A DNA stretch of 64,000 nucleotides from Bacteroidales bacterium (GTDB taxonomy: Bacteria; Bacteroidota; Bacteroidia; Bacteroidales; F082): assembly GCA_019454985.1 (NCBI GenBank), contig JACFNF010000012.1, positions 18,069 through 82,068 on the forward strand. Direction: 5' to 3'. Position numbers and translations under genes: made by a program. Below the pieces are notes generated by a model, which was not told the origin of the DNA, ran no database searches, and saw nothing but the letters and a program-made list of their open reading frames with translations. The stretch's first letter is position 1. Every line of letters starts with the position of its first letter. Positions 15,500-24,872 of this stretch are shown here, in pieces.

Positions 15500-18229
15500 A
15501 TGTGGAATATTTGTACTGCTTTACGCCGAATATTATACAGCACCGTACTGATCAGCGGAATTCTTTTCGCCGGCTTGTTACAAGCTCAGGGATTTTTGCA
15601 TCAAAACGGGAAAATGATTCTCGATGGCAATGGGAACGAAATGATTCTCAGAGGTATAGGAACCGGGAATTGGTTGCTTCAGGAAGGTTATATGATGAAA
15701 ACTGCCGATATCGCCGGCACACAAACCCAGTTTCGCAATAAACTCATTGCTACCATAGGCGTTGAAAAAACGAATATTTTCTATCAGCATTGGCTCGACA
15801 ACCATTTCACCCGGCGCGATGTGGATTCGATGAAGGTGTGGGGATTCAACAGCGTCCGTGTGGCCATGCATTACAAGTGGTTTACTCTACCCATTGAAGA
15901 TGAACCCGTTGCAGGTCAGGATACCTGGCTCGAATCTGGGTTTGTGCGCATTGACAGCCTGCTTCGCTGGTGTGCCGACAACCAGATGTATTTGATTCTT
16001 GACCTTCATGGAGCTCCCGGCGGCCAGGGACATGATGCCAACATCTCTGACTACGACCCGACAAAACCATCGCTTTGGGAGAGTGCCGAAAACCAACGCA
16101 AAACCATTGCCCTGTGGAAAAAACTTGCCCAACGCTATGCCAACGAACAATGGATTGGCGGCTACGACCTCATCAACGAGCCTAACTGGGAGCTTCCCAA
16201 CGGCAGTCAGCTTCGTCAGCTCTATGTCAGCATCACACAAGCAATCCGACAGGTGGACAACCATCACCTGATCATTATCGAAGGCAACTGGTTTGCCAAC
16301 GACTATACCGGACTTACTCCGCCATGGGACAACAATATGGTTTATAGTTTTCACAAGTATTGGAATTACAACACTTTGGAATCTATTCAATGGATGATAA
16401 ACATCCGCGACACCCATTCTGTACCCATTTGGTTGGGCGAATCGGGCGAAAATTCAAATTCATGGTTCACGAGCCTCATTGCACTTTGTGAATCTCAAAA
16501 AATCGGATGGTCGTGGTGGCCGGTAAAGAAAGCCGGCATTAACAATGTGCTCATGGTCAACGAAAGTCCTGCCTACAACAATCTGCTCTCTTTTTGGAAG
16601 ACCGGCCAGCCCCAGATGACCGTACAACAAGCGTTTGACGCTGTTCTTGACTGGGCCGACCGGCATCGCATCGAAAACTGCATGATACAGCGCGATGTGA
16701 TTGACGCCATGATTCGCCAACCTCACGACAACAGCTCCAGCCCTTTCCGCTTTCATACTACGGCCAATGCCATCAATCTGAGCGACTACGATCTTGGAAA
16801 ATGTTCGGTAAGCTATTGGGATACCGACACAGCCAATTATCACCTGAACACCGCCTCTTTCACCAATTGGAATCAAGGCTGGAGCTATCGCAACGATGGT
16901 GTGGACATCGAAGAAAGCAGTGATACCTTTCCGGGCAGCAATGGTTACAATATCGGCTGGACCGAAGCCGGCGAATGGTTGCAATTTACGGTACATAGCG
17001 ACAGTGCAGCGGCATATCCTTTGTTGGTTCGCTCGGCCTCGGCATCCATCCCTGCCATCGTACGTTTTGAATGCAACGAAATGGAGATCACACCCAATAC
17101 AACACTTCCGAATACCGGAGGGTGGCAAAGCTGGGTAGGAAGCCTATTGGAGCCCGTTATCCTGCCGGCAGGCGAAAATAAAATCCGTATCCACTTTGAA
17201 AGAGGGGGTTCAAATCTGAGTCTTTTCCGTTTTCTCGACCCTGTGCCTATTGCCAGTGTTGACTTCCATTTCGTTTACGGAAAAACGTTCAACAACAATA
17301 CCATCCTGCTTACCTTGAATAAAGCCATCACCAATATGGCTTCCAACCCATCCGATTTCGCCCTGAAAATCAATGGTCAACCGGCTCAAATCAATGGCGT
17401 TTTTGTGTATCAGGGCAATTCCCACCAGTTGTTATTGAGCATTAATTCCCAATTAAAATATGGCGATCAGATCAGTCTGAGTTATCAGGGCGAAAACATT
17501 CTATCGGATAGTCAGGAATTAGAGAGTTTTTCCAATCAGACTATTCAAAATCGTCTTCCAAGGCGGTTTGTGATTCCCACACGCATCGAGGCCGAAGATT
17601 TTGACGAAAACAATGGTTTTCAACTTGAAGACTGCACCGATATCGGAGGTGGAAAAAACATTGCTTACGCCAACAATGGCGATTATCTTGATTATCTCAT
17701 CACGGTTCCCGTTGCAGGTGAATACACTCTTACTTTCCGGCTTGCTTCACTTTATTCAAACGGTCGCATCTCGCTGCGCATTGGCGAAGGCAACCAGTTC
17801 ACCCCATTAGCCACTCTGAATGTGGCAGCCACAGGCGGTTGGCAAATCTGGAAAAACCAGACCATCAAAGTGCAACTTCCGGCCGGGAACACCACATTCA
17901 GGCTTTACTCGCTTGCCGGTGAATACAACATCAACTGGTTTGAATTCAATGGGTTATCAGGAATGAACGACTTTCACGGACTGAAGAATTTAGACATTTA
18001 CCCCAATCCTACCGAAGGAAATTTCTGGTTGCGTGCCCGGCTCGAGCCTCCCACTGAGCTGACGCTGCGTCTCACCGATCTTCACGGCCGTGAAATAAGC
18101 AGCCACATCTTGTCGGAAAACGGTCAGTTTCAGGAGAATATCCGATGCAAACATTGCGCTCCCGGCATTTATTTGCTTCATCTGAGTTCGACACAAGGGA
18201 GCACCACGCGAAAGATCGTTTTCCGCTAA
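15500..18229 (+). CDS. Secreted GH5-family glycosidase with two CBM6-like modules and T9SS tag
   Basis: 909 aa from the ATG at 15500; the longer frame starts at TTG just after the promoter. A signal peptide (1-30, ending LLQAQ) is followed by a GH5 (beta/alpha)8 catalytic domain (~31-400) with acid/base E227 in DLINEPNW and nucleophile E314 in WLGESG, plus H285 in SFHKYW. CBM6-like carbohydrate-binding modules lie at ~430-590 (WTEAGEWLQF) and ~690-815 (RIEAEDFD ... NGDYLDYLI). The last ~75 residues are a type A T9SS domain (LDIYPNPTEGNFW ... GIYLLHLSS...RKIVFR). It should be an extracellular or surface beta-glucan-active enzyme (glucanase-type). Exact substrate (cellulose, mannan or beta-1,3-glucan) cannot be told from these residues. 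Confidence 0.88.
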   Translation: MWNICTALRRILYSTVLISGILFAGLLQAQGFLHQNGKMILDGNGNEMILRGIGTGNWLLQEGYMMKTADIAGTQTQFRNKLIATIGVEKTNIFYQHWLDNHFTRRDVDSMKVWGFNSVRVAMHYKWFTLPIEDEPVAGQDTWLESGFVRIDSLLRWCADNQMYLILDLHGAPGGQGHDANISDYDPTKPSLWESAENQRKTIALWKKLAQRYANEQWIGGYDLINEPNWELPNGSQLRQLYVSITQAIRQVDNHHLIIIEGNWFANDYTGLTPPWDNNMVYSFHKYWNYNTLESIQWMINIRDTHSVPIWLGESGENSNSWFTSLIALCESQKIGWSWWPVKKAGINNVLMVNESPAYNNLLSFWKTGQPQMTVQQAFDAVLDWADRHRIENCMIQRDVIDAMIRQPHDNSSSPFRFHTTANAINLSDYDLGKCSVSYWDTDTANYHLNTASFTNWNQGWSYRNDGVDIEESSDTFPGSNGYNIGWTEAGEWLQFTVHSDSAAAYPLLVRSASASIPAIVRFECNEMEITPNTTLPNTGGWQSWVGSLLEPVILPAGENKIRIHFERGGSNLSLFRFLDPVPIASVDFHFVYGKTFNNNTILLTLNKAITNMASNPSDFALKINGQPAQINGVFVYQGNSHQLLLSINSQLKYGDQISLSYQGENILSDSQELESFSNQTIQNRLPRRFVIPTRIEAEDFDENNGFQLEDCTDIGGGKNIAYANNGDYLDYLITVPVAGEYTLTFRLASLYSNGRISLRIGEGNQFTPLATLNVAATGGWQIWKNQTIKVQLPAGNTTFRLYSLAGEYNINWFEFNGLSGMNDFHGLKNLDIYPNPTEGNFWLRARLEPPTELTLRLTDLHGREISSHILSENGQFQENIRCKHCAPGIYLLHLSSTQGSTTRKIVFR

Positions 18230-18241
18230 ACAGTGTTAAGT

Positions 18242-19759
18242 TTAACCTCTCAATGCGGTAAAAGCTTTTCCGAGATTTTTCACAATATCGCTTGCCAACA
18301 AACTTTCGGGCGATTGCTGTTTCAGCGTGAGATCGCCGGCCAATCCATGCAGATAAACACCAATAAATGCGGCATCAGCAGGTGTATAACCTTGAGCCAT
18401 CAAGCTGAGAATCACTCCGGTAAGCACGTCTCCACTTCCTGCGGTAGCCATCCCCGGGTTGCCCGTTGGATTGAAAAACACTCTCCCATCGGGGAGGCTG
18501 ACACTGGAAAAACCACCTTTCAACACAATGATCAGGTGAAACCGTTGCGAGAGTTCGCGCTGTTTTCGAATCCGTTCAAAACCATTTGATGAACTTCCGG
18601 CAAGTCGTTCAAACTCACGATGATGTGGCGTGAGGATGCTGTTCTTCGGCAAAAAAGAAAGCCAGGTAGGATTTTCCGAAAGCAGGTTGAGGGCATCAGC
18701 ATCTAAAACCAAAGGTACTTTTGCTTCCTGAATCAACAATTTGAGCAAACGCGCTGTCGGCTCCTCCTTTCCAATACCCGGCCCAATGGCAATGGCATCA
18801 AAATCCGTAAGTTGAGGCAAAATGCTCAGATGGTCGTCATCAGGATCGAGGCTGACCATCGCCTCGGGCAACACACATTGAAGAGGCAATGCCGCTTTGT
18901 GTGGAAGATGCACATGGAGCAGGCCGGCACCGCTACGCAGACAAGCGGAGGCAGCCAGAATGGCCGCTCCCGTTTTGTCGGAAGCTCCCGCCAACAACAA
19001 GGCATGACCAAAATTGCCTTTGTGGGCAAAACGTGAGCGCGAATGCAACTTTCGGCTGATGTCGCTATGTTCGGTCAAAAACACATTTTGCCCGTCAGGT
19101 TGGTGCATGTCAGGATGTAGTCCAATCGGGATCACGCTCCAATCACCTACAAAAGCTTCATTTTCAGGGAAGAAAAAAGCCATCTTTGGCCACTCGAAAG
19201 TAAAGGTGTAATCAGCACGGATAACATCAGCGTTACGGTAATCCGTTGGCTTATCCGCAAATAAACCCGATGGGACATCCACCGAAACCACAACATTTTC
19301 CAGCGTATTGATCAAACAGATAAGTCTGGCAGCCAAGCCTGTAACCTCTTTGTTCAGCCCCGATCCAAAAAGTGCATCGAGTATAACAGCATTCTTCGGC
19401 AATGAAGCTGGTAAGTCGCCTTCGGCGGTTATCTCAAACAATTTCACCTCCGAAAAACCACACAGACGTTCCAGATTAAGTTCAAAATCGGGGCTTCCCT
19501 TTTCCGACAATTTCAGGATAAATACTTCCACTTTTACGGCCTGTTGAGCCAAAAGACGCGCAACCACCAATCCATCTCCGCCATTGTTACCCATCCCGGC
19601 AAACACGACCACAGGCTGATCGGGGAGTAGTTTTGGAAAAATTTTATGAAAAACAGCCGTTGCTGCCCTTTCCATCAGTCTTTCGGACAAAATAGGCTCG
19701 TGTTCAATGGTGTAAGCATCCGCCCGGCGAACGTGGGCAATATCGGGAACTGGGATCAT
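18242..19759 (-). CDS. nnr: Bifunctional NAD(P)H-hydrate epimerase / ADP-dependent dehydratase
   Basis: 505 aa, the usual length of the fused YjeF protein. The N-terminal epimerase half (~1-215) has AGMGNNGGDGLVVAR and DALFGSGLN. The C-terminal ribokinase-like half (~230-505) has GAILAASACLRSGAGL, IGPGIGKEEPT and GNPGMATAGSGDVLTG, whose Asp is catalytic. It repairs damaged NADHX/NADPHX in the cytosol. It converges on the GH5 gene with a 12-bp gap and no obvious terminator between. Confidence 0.94.
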   Translation of the reverse strand: MIPVPDIAHVRRADAYTIEHEPILSERLMERAATAVFHKIFPKLLPDQPVVVFAGMGNNGGDGLVVARLLAQQAVKVEVFILKLSEKGSPDFELNLERLCGFSEVKLFEITAEGDLPASLPKNAVILDALFGSGLNKEVTGLAARLICLINTLENVVVSVDVPSGLFADKPTDYRNADVIRADYTFTFEWPKMAFFFPENEAFVGDWSVIPIGLHPDMHQPDGQNVFLTEHSDISRKLHSRSRFAHKGNFGHALLLAGASDKTGAAILAASACLRSGAGLLHVHLPHKAALPLQCVLPEAMVSLDPDDDHLSILPQLTDFDAIAIGPGIGKEEPTARLLKLLIQEAKVPLVLDADALNLLSENPTWLSFLPKNSILTPHHREFERLAGSSSNGFERIRKQRELSQRFHLIIVLKGGFSSVSLPDGRVFFNPTGNPGMATAGSGDVLTGVILSLMAQGYTPADAAFIGVYLHGLAGDLTLKQQSPESLLASDIVKNLGKAFTALRG

Positions 19760-19860
19760 ATAATGTCAAATTAAATAACATTTCAAAATTAAATCTTTTT
19801 TACTCCGACTACTGATGAGGTTTTTTCAGGCAAGAAACAGCCGCCATTAGGCATAGAGAT

Positions 19861-19891
19861 TTTGGTATATATTCCCGAATCTGTACTTTTG
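19861..19891 (+). promoter_or_regulatory. Promoter of cytochrome c peroxidase gene (best consensus match)
   Basis: TTTG (19861-19864), exactly 19 bp, then TACTTTTG (19884-19891) followed by C. This is the full Bacteroidota -33/-7 consensus, 32 bp before the ATG at 19924. Confidence 0.8.
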
Positions 19892-19923
19892 CAATCAAAT
19901 CATCCAAATTAACATTTCAGAAA

Positions 19924-20940
19924 ATGAGAAAACCCATTTTATCTGTCATTGCAGCCCTTTCATTGCTGACAGCCTGTCACAGTGGAGGGTCAAAAACCGA
20001 AACACAACGGCTTTCCGAGGCCGATCAGAAACTGATTCAATCGGCAAAAACGTTTTTCAGCACGCTTCCCGAAGCCAAAGACCCATCCACTCCTTTGGCT
20101 CTTTTAGGGAAAAAGTTGTATTACGATGAATCATTTTCAGCCAACGGCAAGATGAGTTGCAACACCTGTCATCCGATTTACAATTATGGGGTTGACAATG
20201 AGCCTACCTCGCCAGGGCACGATGGCACTCGCGGCACCCGCAACAGCCCGACTACCTTAAACGCTTATGTTCATTCCGTACAGTTTTGGGATGGTCGCTC
20301 GCCCGATCTGGCCGATCAGGCTAAAGGGCCGGTACTCAACCCTGTAGAGATGGGTCTGAAAACCGGTGATGATGTGGTAGCCATCCTGAAAAAATCTGAC
20401 GAATACCAGGAAATGTTCAAAAAAGCCTTTCCGGATGAGGCCAATCCTCTCACCTTCGATCACTTTGCACAGGCCATCGCCGAATTTGAAGGTACTTTGG
20501 CCACCCCTGCTGCTTTCGACGATTTCCTGAACGGCGCCATCGGGTCGCTCAACGACGAGCAAAAACAAGGATTGGGATTGTTCATCGAAACGGGCTGCAT
20601 TGCCTGCCACACCGGCCCCGGATTGGGCGGAACCATGATGCAGCGTTTTGGACTTGTTCATGGCCCATATTGGGAACTAACCGGTTCGCAACTTCACGAT
20701 GAAGGGAAATTTACCGTTTCGGGTGACGAAAATGATAAAAACGTCTTTAAGTCGCCCTCGCTGCGGAACATTGCCAAAACCGGACCCTATTTCCACGACG
20801 GGAGTGTGAAAAGCCTTGAAGAAGCCATCCGCATTATGGCTTACACCCAGCTTGGGAAAGAACTTAAGCCCGAGGAAATCGAAAAGATTGCTGCATTTTT
20901 CCAAAGCCTGACCGGTAAAATCCCGGAACATGCGCTCTAA
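19924..20940 (+). CDS. Di-haem cytochrome c peroxidase (CcpA/MauG family), lipoprotein
   Basis: 338 aa. The N-terminus is a lipoprotein signal with lipobox LTAC (C18). Two haem c sites are present: CNTCH (C79-H83) and CIACH (C225-H229). Family features around them include WDGRSPDLADQAKGP, NPVEMG and PYFHDGSVKSLEEA. It should reduce H2O2 to water in the periplasm using electrons from a small cytochrome or quinol-linked donor. In an organism with [FeFe]-hydrogenase it is best read as oxidative-stress defence. It stands alone with the strongest promoter match in the window and a terminator after it. No cytochrome c maturation genes are in the window. Confidence 0.92.
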   Translation: MRKPILSVIAALSLLTACHSGGSKTETQRLSEADQKLIQSAKTFFSTLPEAKDPSTPLALLGKKLYYDESFSANGKMSCNTCHPIYNYGVDNEPTSPGHDGTRGTRNSPTTLNAYVHSVQFWDGRSPDLADQAKGPVLNPVEMGLKTGDDVVAILKKSDEYQEMFKKAFPDEANPLTFDHFAQAIAEFEGTLATPAAFDDFLNGAIGSLNDEQKQGLGLFIETGCIACHTGPGLGGTMMQRFGLVHGPYWELTGSQLHDEGKFTVSGDENDKNVFKSPSLRNIAKTGPYFHDGSVKSLEEAIRIMAYTQLGKELKPEEIEKIAAFFQSLTGKIPEHAL

Positions 20941-20962
20941 AAATGAGCTTAATCCCACAAAT

Positions 20963-20994
20963 ACGGCTGCCCAATCAAAAGGCAGCCGTTTTTG
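20963..20994. terminator. Bidirectional terminator after cytochrome c peroxidase
   Basis: ACGGCTGCC/GGCAGCCGT stem (20963-20971 with 20981-20989), 9-nt loop and TTTTTG tail. It lies between convergent stops at 20940 and 21014. Confidence 0.88.
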
Positions 20995-21013
20995 TTTCCA
21001 AATCAGCCAACCA

Positions 21014-22009
21014 TCATTGCATGATGGGGCAAAAAACTTCAGTAATCCATTGGCTGGTGTCGGCAGTGTTGAGTGGGCCAACTTCATATCGTTCTAAGAA
21101 GACATTCCCGGCAGGGTGAAGTCCGAAATCGGCCATATATTCGAGAATATCGTGTTCAATATGTTCCAGATACTTATGACCGCCGGAATAGCGCGCCATC
21201 GCCATCTTTCCTCCCGCAAAGGGGAAAAGTGAGACCCCTTCCTGTTCTTTTGCTTCTTCGGCAATAGGGAAAACCACACGGAAAAAGGTATTAGCAGCTT
21301 TTTCATCTCTTCTGATCAGGGCAAAAGGAGATCCTTCAGCAGATATTCTGCTTGTTTTCATTGCGTTTGTCAATATTTTCCAAGCCTGATCCATCGCCTG
21401 GGGGATAGAGTCGGCAGAAGCCTGAGCCTGACGGCTTAAACCCAAAACCGGCGCATAGTCAACAATGGAAACTTCGGCGGCGTACGGCATGTTTTCGGTT
21501 AGTTCGCGCAACTTCTCTAAGCCCCTTTTCTGGAGGGGTTCCATCGTACTTTTCAAGAAATAGCCAAAATAGCGGTGAAAAGGATAACTCAGATGGCTCA
21601 ACCGAAGTGTCCAGGTCACTTTTACTCCGCCCACCGTATCATCAAAACGCCATTCATCCATGGCATCGGCAAAACGTCCCATATCCAACCTGCACTGGAT
21701 GAGGTGATAAGGTTCGCTACGAATGATCTCTTGCTCTCCGCTATTGGCGCTTCCCTGCCAGCGATGTTTGTTGCCCACACCGCGATCCGGGCCTGAAAAA
21801 ACCGAATGCAGATCGTTTTCACCTTCATAAAAAGGGCTCCATTGCTCCCAATTTTGCAGACTGTTGACCATCCGAAAAACAGTTTGTGCATTCGTTTTGA
21901 TTACCACCGACTGCGAAGTTTCAGCCTCATCTTTCATGAACAAAGCCAGAAGCAACAAAAAGATGAGGAGAGCCAGCCCTGCACCGCCAAAAAACTTAAG
22001 GAATCTCAT
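21014..22009 (-). CDS. Membrane-anchored SRPBCC + GyrI-like domain protein
   Basis: 331 aa. One N-terminal membrane segment (7-25, LLIFLLLLALF) is followed by an SRPBCC/START-like lipid-binding fold (~35-175, with VFRMVNSLQNWEQWSPF, a polyketide-cyclase-like pattern) and a C-terminal GyrI/effector-binding domain (~180-331, ending QWITEVFCPI). The double-module arrangement is seen in uncharacterised Bacteroidota proteins. The GyrI-like fold binds small hydrophobic ligands in SbmC and in MerR-type regulators, but no DNA-binding part is present. Role unknown; a ligand-binding membrane protein is the most that can be said. Confidence 0.75.
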   Translation of the reverse strand: MRFLKFFGGAGLALLIFLLLLALFMKDEAETSQSVVIKTNAQTVFRMVNSLQNWEQWSPFYEGENDLHSVFSGPDRGVGNKHRWQGSANSGEQEIIRSEPYHLIQCRLDMGRFADAMDEWRFDDTVGGVKVTWTLRLSHLSYPFHRYFGYFLKSTMEPLQKRGLEKLRELTENMPYAAEVSIVDYAPVLGLSRQAQASADSIPQAMDQAWKILTNAMKTSRISAEGSPFALIRRDEKAANTFFRVVFPIAEEAKEQEGVSLFPFAGGKMAMARYSGGHKYLEHIEHDILEYMADFGLHPAGNVFLERYEVGPLNTADTSQWITEVFCPIMQ

Positions 22010-22044
22010 ATTCTACTTTGATTGAGGTAGTTAGAATTGACCGT

Positions 22045-23205
22045 TCACGCGAATACCTTCGCCATTTTTTGGAGAGCTTCCAAGAGTGTCGCTCTGGGGC
22101 AAGCTAAGTTAAGTCGGAGATGATTCTCGCCTCCCGGTCCAAAATCAATTCCCGGATTAAGCCCAAGTCCGGCTTCCTGTATCATCTTATGACGCAGGTT
22201 TTCATCCGACAGGCCAAGCCAGCCAAAATCGAGCCACATCAGATAAGTGGCCTCAAGTGGCGACACAACCATCGAAGGGAGATGCTGCATAAAAAAACCG
22301 CGTGCTGTTTTGTAATTTTGATCAATATAGGTAATCAACTCATCCAGCCAGATATCGCCATGAAGGAAAGCAGCCTTTGTGGCTTCAATCCCAAAAAGAT
22401 TGCCCATGTCAAGGTGAAAATGCTGGATAACAGTTGTGATTTTCTGCCGCAGTTCGACATTATCCACAATAAGTGAAGCAGTAGCTAAGCCTGCAAGGTT
22501 AAATGTTTTACTTGCAGCGTGAGCCGTGATGCTGATTTGTGCCACCTCGGGCGAGATGTTGGCAAACACCTGATGACGAAAGCCGGGCATCACTAAATCG
22601 TTATGAATCTCGTCGGACAATACCAGTACCTTGTGTCTCAGACAGATATCGGCAATTTTTTGGAGCTCATCGCGCGTCCAGGAACGACCTACCGGGTTGT
22701 GGGGATTACACAGAATCAACATTTTGGCTGTTCTAGCCTGTTGTTCAAGCTGATCAAAATCAATGCGATAACTTCCTCTTTCTTCGATAAGCTGATTGTT
22801 GACCATCACACGTCCATGATCTTTGACAGCTCCAAAAAAAGGAAAATAAACCGGCGACTGGATGATGATTTCATCGCCCGGGTTTGTCAATGCCATGACG
22901 ATGAGGTTAAGTGCAGGCACCACACCCGGCACAAAAAGCAGCGACTCGCGCTGCACCTTCCAGTTGTGTCGTCGCCAAAGCCATTGAGCTATTGCTTCAT
23001 AATATGATTCGTCGCGAAAAGTGTATCCATAAACCGGGTGCATGGCACGTTGAACGACGGCCTGCCTCACGAAGTCGGGCGTTTCGAAATCCATATCGGC
23101 CACCCATAATGGGATCACATCTTCCTTTCCGAAGATTTTTTCGGTAAGGTCGTGTTTAACACTGGAGGTTTGGCGGCGGTCGGGGGCAAAGTCGAATTGA
23201 GTCAT
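22045..23205 (-). CDS. PatB/MalY-type PLP enzyme (aminotransferase or cystathionine beta-lyase)
   Basis: 386 aa from the ATG at 23205 (MTQFDFAPDRRQTSS). The frame extends to 23241, but an AT-rich promoter-like stretch (TTAATTTGC) lies between, so the later start is better. It has the fold-type I aminotransferase pattern: PLWVADMDFETPDFV, LCNPHNPVGRSWTRDEL, LSDEIHNDLV and the PLP lysine in HAASKTFNLAGL. MalY/PatB proteins commonly cleave cystathionine or cysteine to pyruvate, NH3 and a thiol; some act as aminotransferases. The family is certain, the substrate is not. Confidence 0.88.
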   Translation of the reverse strand: MTQFDFAPDRRQTSSVKHDLTEKIFGKEDVIPLWVADMDFETPDFVRQAVVQRAMHPVYGYTFRDESYYEAIAQWLWRRHNWKVQRESLLFVPGVVPALNLIVMALTNPGDEIIIQSPVYFPFFGAVKDHGRVMVNNQLIEERGSYRIDFDQLEQQARTAKMLILCNPHNPVGRSWTRDELQKIADICLRHKVLVLSDEIHNDLVMPGFRHQVFANISPEVAQISITAHAASKTFNLAGLATASLIVDNVELRQKITTVIQHFHLDMGNLFGIEATKAAFLHGDIWLDELITYIDQNYKTARGFFMQHLPSMVVSPLEATYLMWLDFGWLGLSDENLRHKMIQEAGLGLNPGIDFGPGGENHLRLNLACPRATLLEALQKMAKVFA

Positions 23206-23279
23206 AATCGCAATTTTTACGCAAATTAACGAAAAATGCATCGAACGAATCCGCCCTCACTTCAAAAGGCCGTTTTTTG

Positions 23280-23287
23280 TAGTTTTG
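23280..23287 (+). promoter_or_regulatory. -7 box of the MazG-like gene
   Basis: TAGTTTTG followed by C, 19 bp before the ATG at 23307; no -33 TTTG at standard distance. Confidence 0.5.
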
Positions 23288-23306
23288 CATCCTCAACCGA
23301 ACGAAT

Positions 23307-23636
23307 ATGACTCTTTCCGAAGCCCAACATCTTGTGGATGAATGGATAAAAAAAGTTGGCGTTCGTTACTTCAGCGAACTCACCAATACTGCCCTTTTAA
23401 TGGAGGAAGTGGGCGAGCTTGCCCGCATCATGGCCCGGCAATATGGCGAACAATCAGCTAAGGCGAGTGATAAACCCGGCAGTCTGGCCGATGAAATGGC
23501 CGATGTGCTTTTCGTACTGATCTGTCTGGCAAATCAAACAGGCGTTGATTTGACCGAGGCCTTTGAGAAAAATCTTCGGAAAAAAACCAACCGTGATGCG
23601 GAGCGGCATAAAAACAACCCAAAACTTCAAACTTGA
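23307..23636 (+). CDS. MazG-like nucleotide pyrophosphohydrolase
   Basis: 109 aa, the short single-domain form. The metal-binding acids are in LLMEEVGELARIM (EExxE) and LADEMADVLFVLICLAN (ExxD). It hydrolyses a nucleoside triphosphate to the monophosphate and PPi, a house-cleaning or (d)NTP pool role. It lies divergently 101 bp from the PatB-type gene. A weak hairpin (about 23620-23652) spans its stop but lacks a T-run. Confidence 0.85.
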   Translation: MTLSEAQHLVDEWIKKVGVRYFSELTNTALLMEEVGELARIMARQYGEQSAKASDKPGSLADEMADVLFVLICLANQTGVDLTEAFEKNLRKKTNRDAERHKNNPKLQT

Positions 23637-23724
23637 GGTTTTGGTTTGAAAAAATCTGCTGAAAAAGCACTCTGTCAGTGATCTCATCCAAAAAATCGTC
23701 TATTTTCGTCTAAAATTTCCGATC

Positions 23725-24801
23725 ATGGATTCCTTTCTAAAAAACATCCGATCCATTGCAGGTCTTCTGCTTCTGGGTCTTTTCGCCTGGTTTTTCACTG
23801 ATCTGTTTATTTATATCTGTGTTGCCGTGGTCATCTCTATCATGGGGCGCCCCTTAGTACACCTCTTAAGCAGGGTTCGCATCCGCAACATTCAGCTTGG
23901 CACAACCGGCGGCGCATTGATAACCATGGCGCTTATGCTCGTACTGCTTTCTTTTTTCATTCTCTTTCTCGGCCCTTTGATTGCCGACCAGGCCTATATG
24001 GTCACGACCATTGATTCTCAGGAGATCAGCTTTTATTATAAAGACTTTCTTCACGACCTGAACGATTATCTGGCCAACTACGGTTTTCTTCAATCGGGGC
24101 AGGATGTTTTGGAAGTAGCACAAAAAGAGTTGAAAGACTTGGTTAGTTTCTCCTACGTTTCGCAGGCTTTTGGCTCGGTGGTCAGTATCACCGGCTCATT
24201 TTTTATGGCTTTTTCGATTGTTTTGTTTCTCAGCTTCTTCTTTTTGAAAGAGCCAGAATTAGTACGCAATTTCATCCTTTGGATTACGCCCAAAGCACAC
24301 CAGCCTGCCGCACGCAACATTCTGATAGAATCGCGCAAAATCCTCAGCCGCTACTTTATCGGGCTGCTGCTCGACCTCTTCAGCATGATGATTATCATTT
24401 CCACCATTCTGAGCATTTTTGGCATCAACAATGCCATCCTCATTGGTTTCATTGGAGGCATGATGAATATCATCCCTTATCTGGGCCCCCTCATCGGATC
24501 AGTGGCAGGAACTTTACTTGGAGTGATTTATGTGTTAGCCAATGGAGCTTTCGACAAGCTCGCATACACGGCTACCGTTATCATTGGTGCTTTTATTTTT
24601 GCCAATTTAGTGGACAATTTCGTGCTGCAGCCGGTGATTTATTCCAAAAGTGTAAAAGCCCATCCCATTGAGATTTTTTTAGTGATTATCATCGGTGGAA
24701 ATATTGGTGGCATCATGGGAATGGTGGCAGCCGTACCTGTTTATACGGTAGCTAAAGTCATTTTCAATCAATATGCAAAATCTGTTGAAACAACACTTTA
24801 A
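23725..24801 (+). CDS. AI-2E/PerM family membrane permease
   Basis: 358 aa with about seven to eight hydrophobic segments: a pair near the N-terminus (~10-75), a central soluble part (~80-145), then a C-terminal bundle with the family signature FIGGMMNIIPYLGPLIGS (~255-275) and VDNFVLQPVIYSKSVKAHP (~303-321). The family includes TqsA (quorum signal efflux), YdiK and Na+/H+ antiporter-like members, so the substrate cannot be named. It is followed after 71 bp by two small envelope genes with their own -7 box. Confidence 0.88.
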   Translation: MDSFLKNIRSIAGLLLLGLFAWFFTDLFIYICVAVVISIMGRPLVHLLSRVRIRNIQLGTTGGALITMALMLVLLSFFILFLGPLIADQAYMVTTIDSQEISFYYKDFLHDLNDYLANYGFLQSGQDVLEVAQKELKDLVSFSYVSQAFGSVVSITGSFFMAFSIVLFLSFFFLKEPELVRNFILWITPKAHQPAARNILIESRKILSRYFIGLLLDLFSMMIIISTILSIFGINNAILIGFIGGMMNIIPYLGPLIGSVAGTLLGVIYVLANGAFDKLAYTATVIIGAFIFANLVDNFVLQPVIYSKSVKAHPIEIFLVIIIGGNIGGIMGMVAAVPVYTVAKVIFNQYAKSVETTL

Positions 24802-24835
24802 CGGCATTGCCCACGATTTTTGTATAGAAAATTGG

Positions 24836-24843
24836 TACTTTTG
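24836..24843 (+). promoter_or_regulatory. -7 box of the ytxH-like gene
   Basis: TACTTTTG, 29 bp before the ATG at 24873. TTTG at 24819-24822 is only 13 bp upstream, so the -33 element is unclear. Confidence 0.5.
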
Positions 24844-24872
24844 ATCTCATACATCACATAAACTTACAACCA

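Noticed and set aside
15271..15543. 90-codon frame on the minus strand, upstream of carbamate kinase
   Set aside because: It covers two promoter boxes and the start of the GH5 gene, with non-coding-like composition.
16460..17128. 222-codon frame on the minus strand
   Set aside because: Antisense to the GH5 gene; cysteine- and arginine-rich composition typical of shadow frames.
23620..23652. Imperfect hairpin at the end of the MazG-like gene
   Set aside because: One mismatch and one wobble, overlaps the stop codon, and no T-run follows, so a terminator is not supported.
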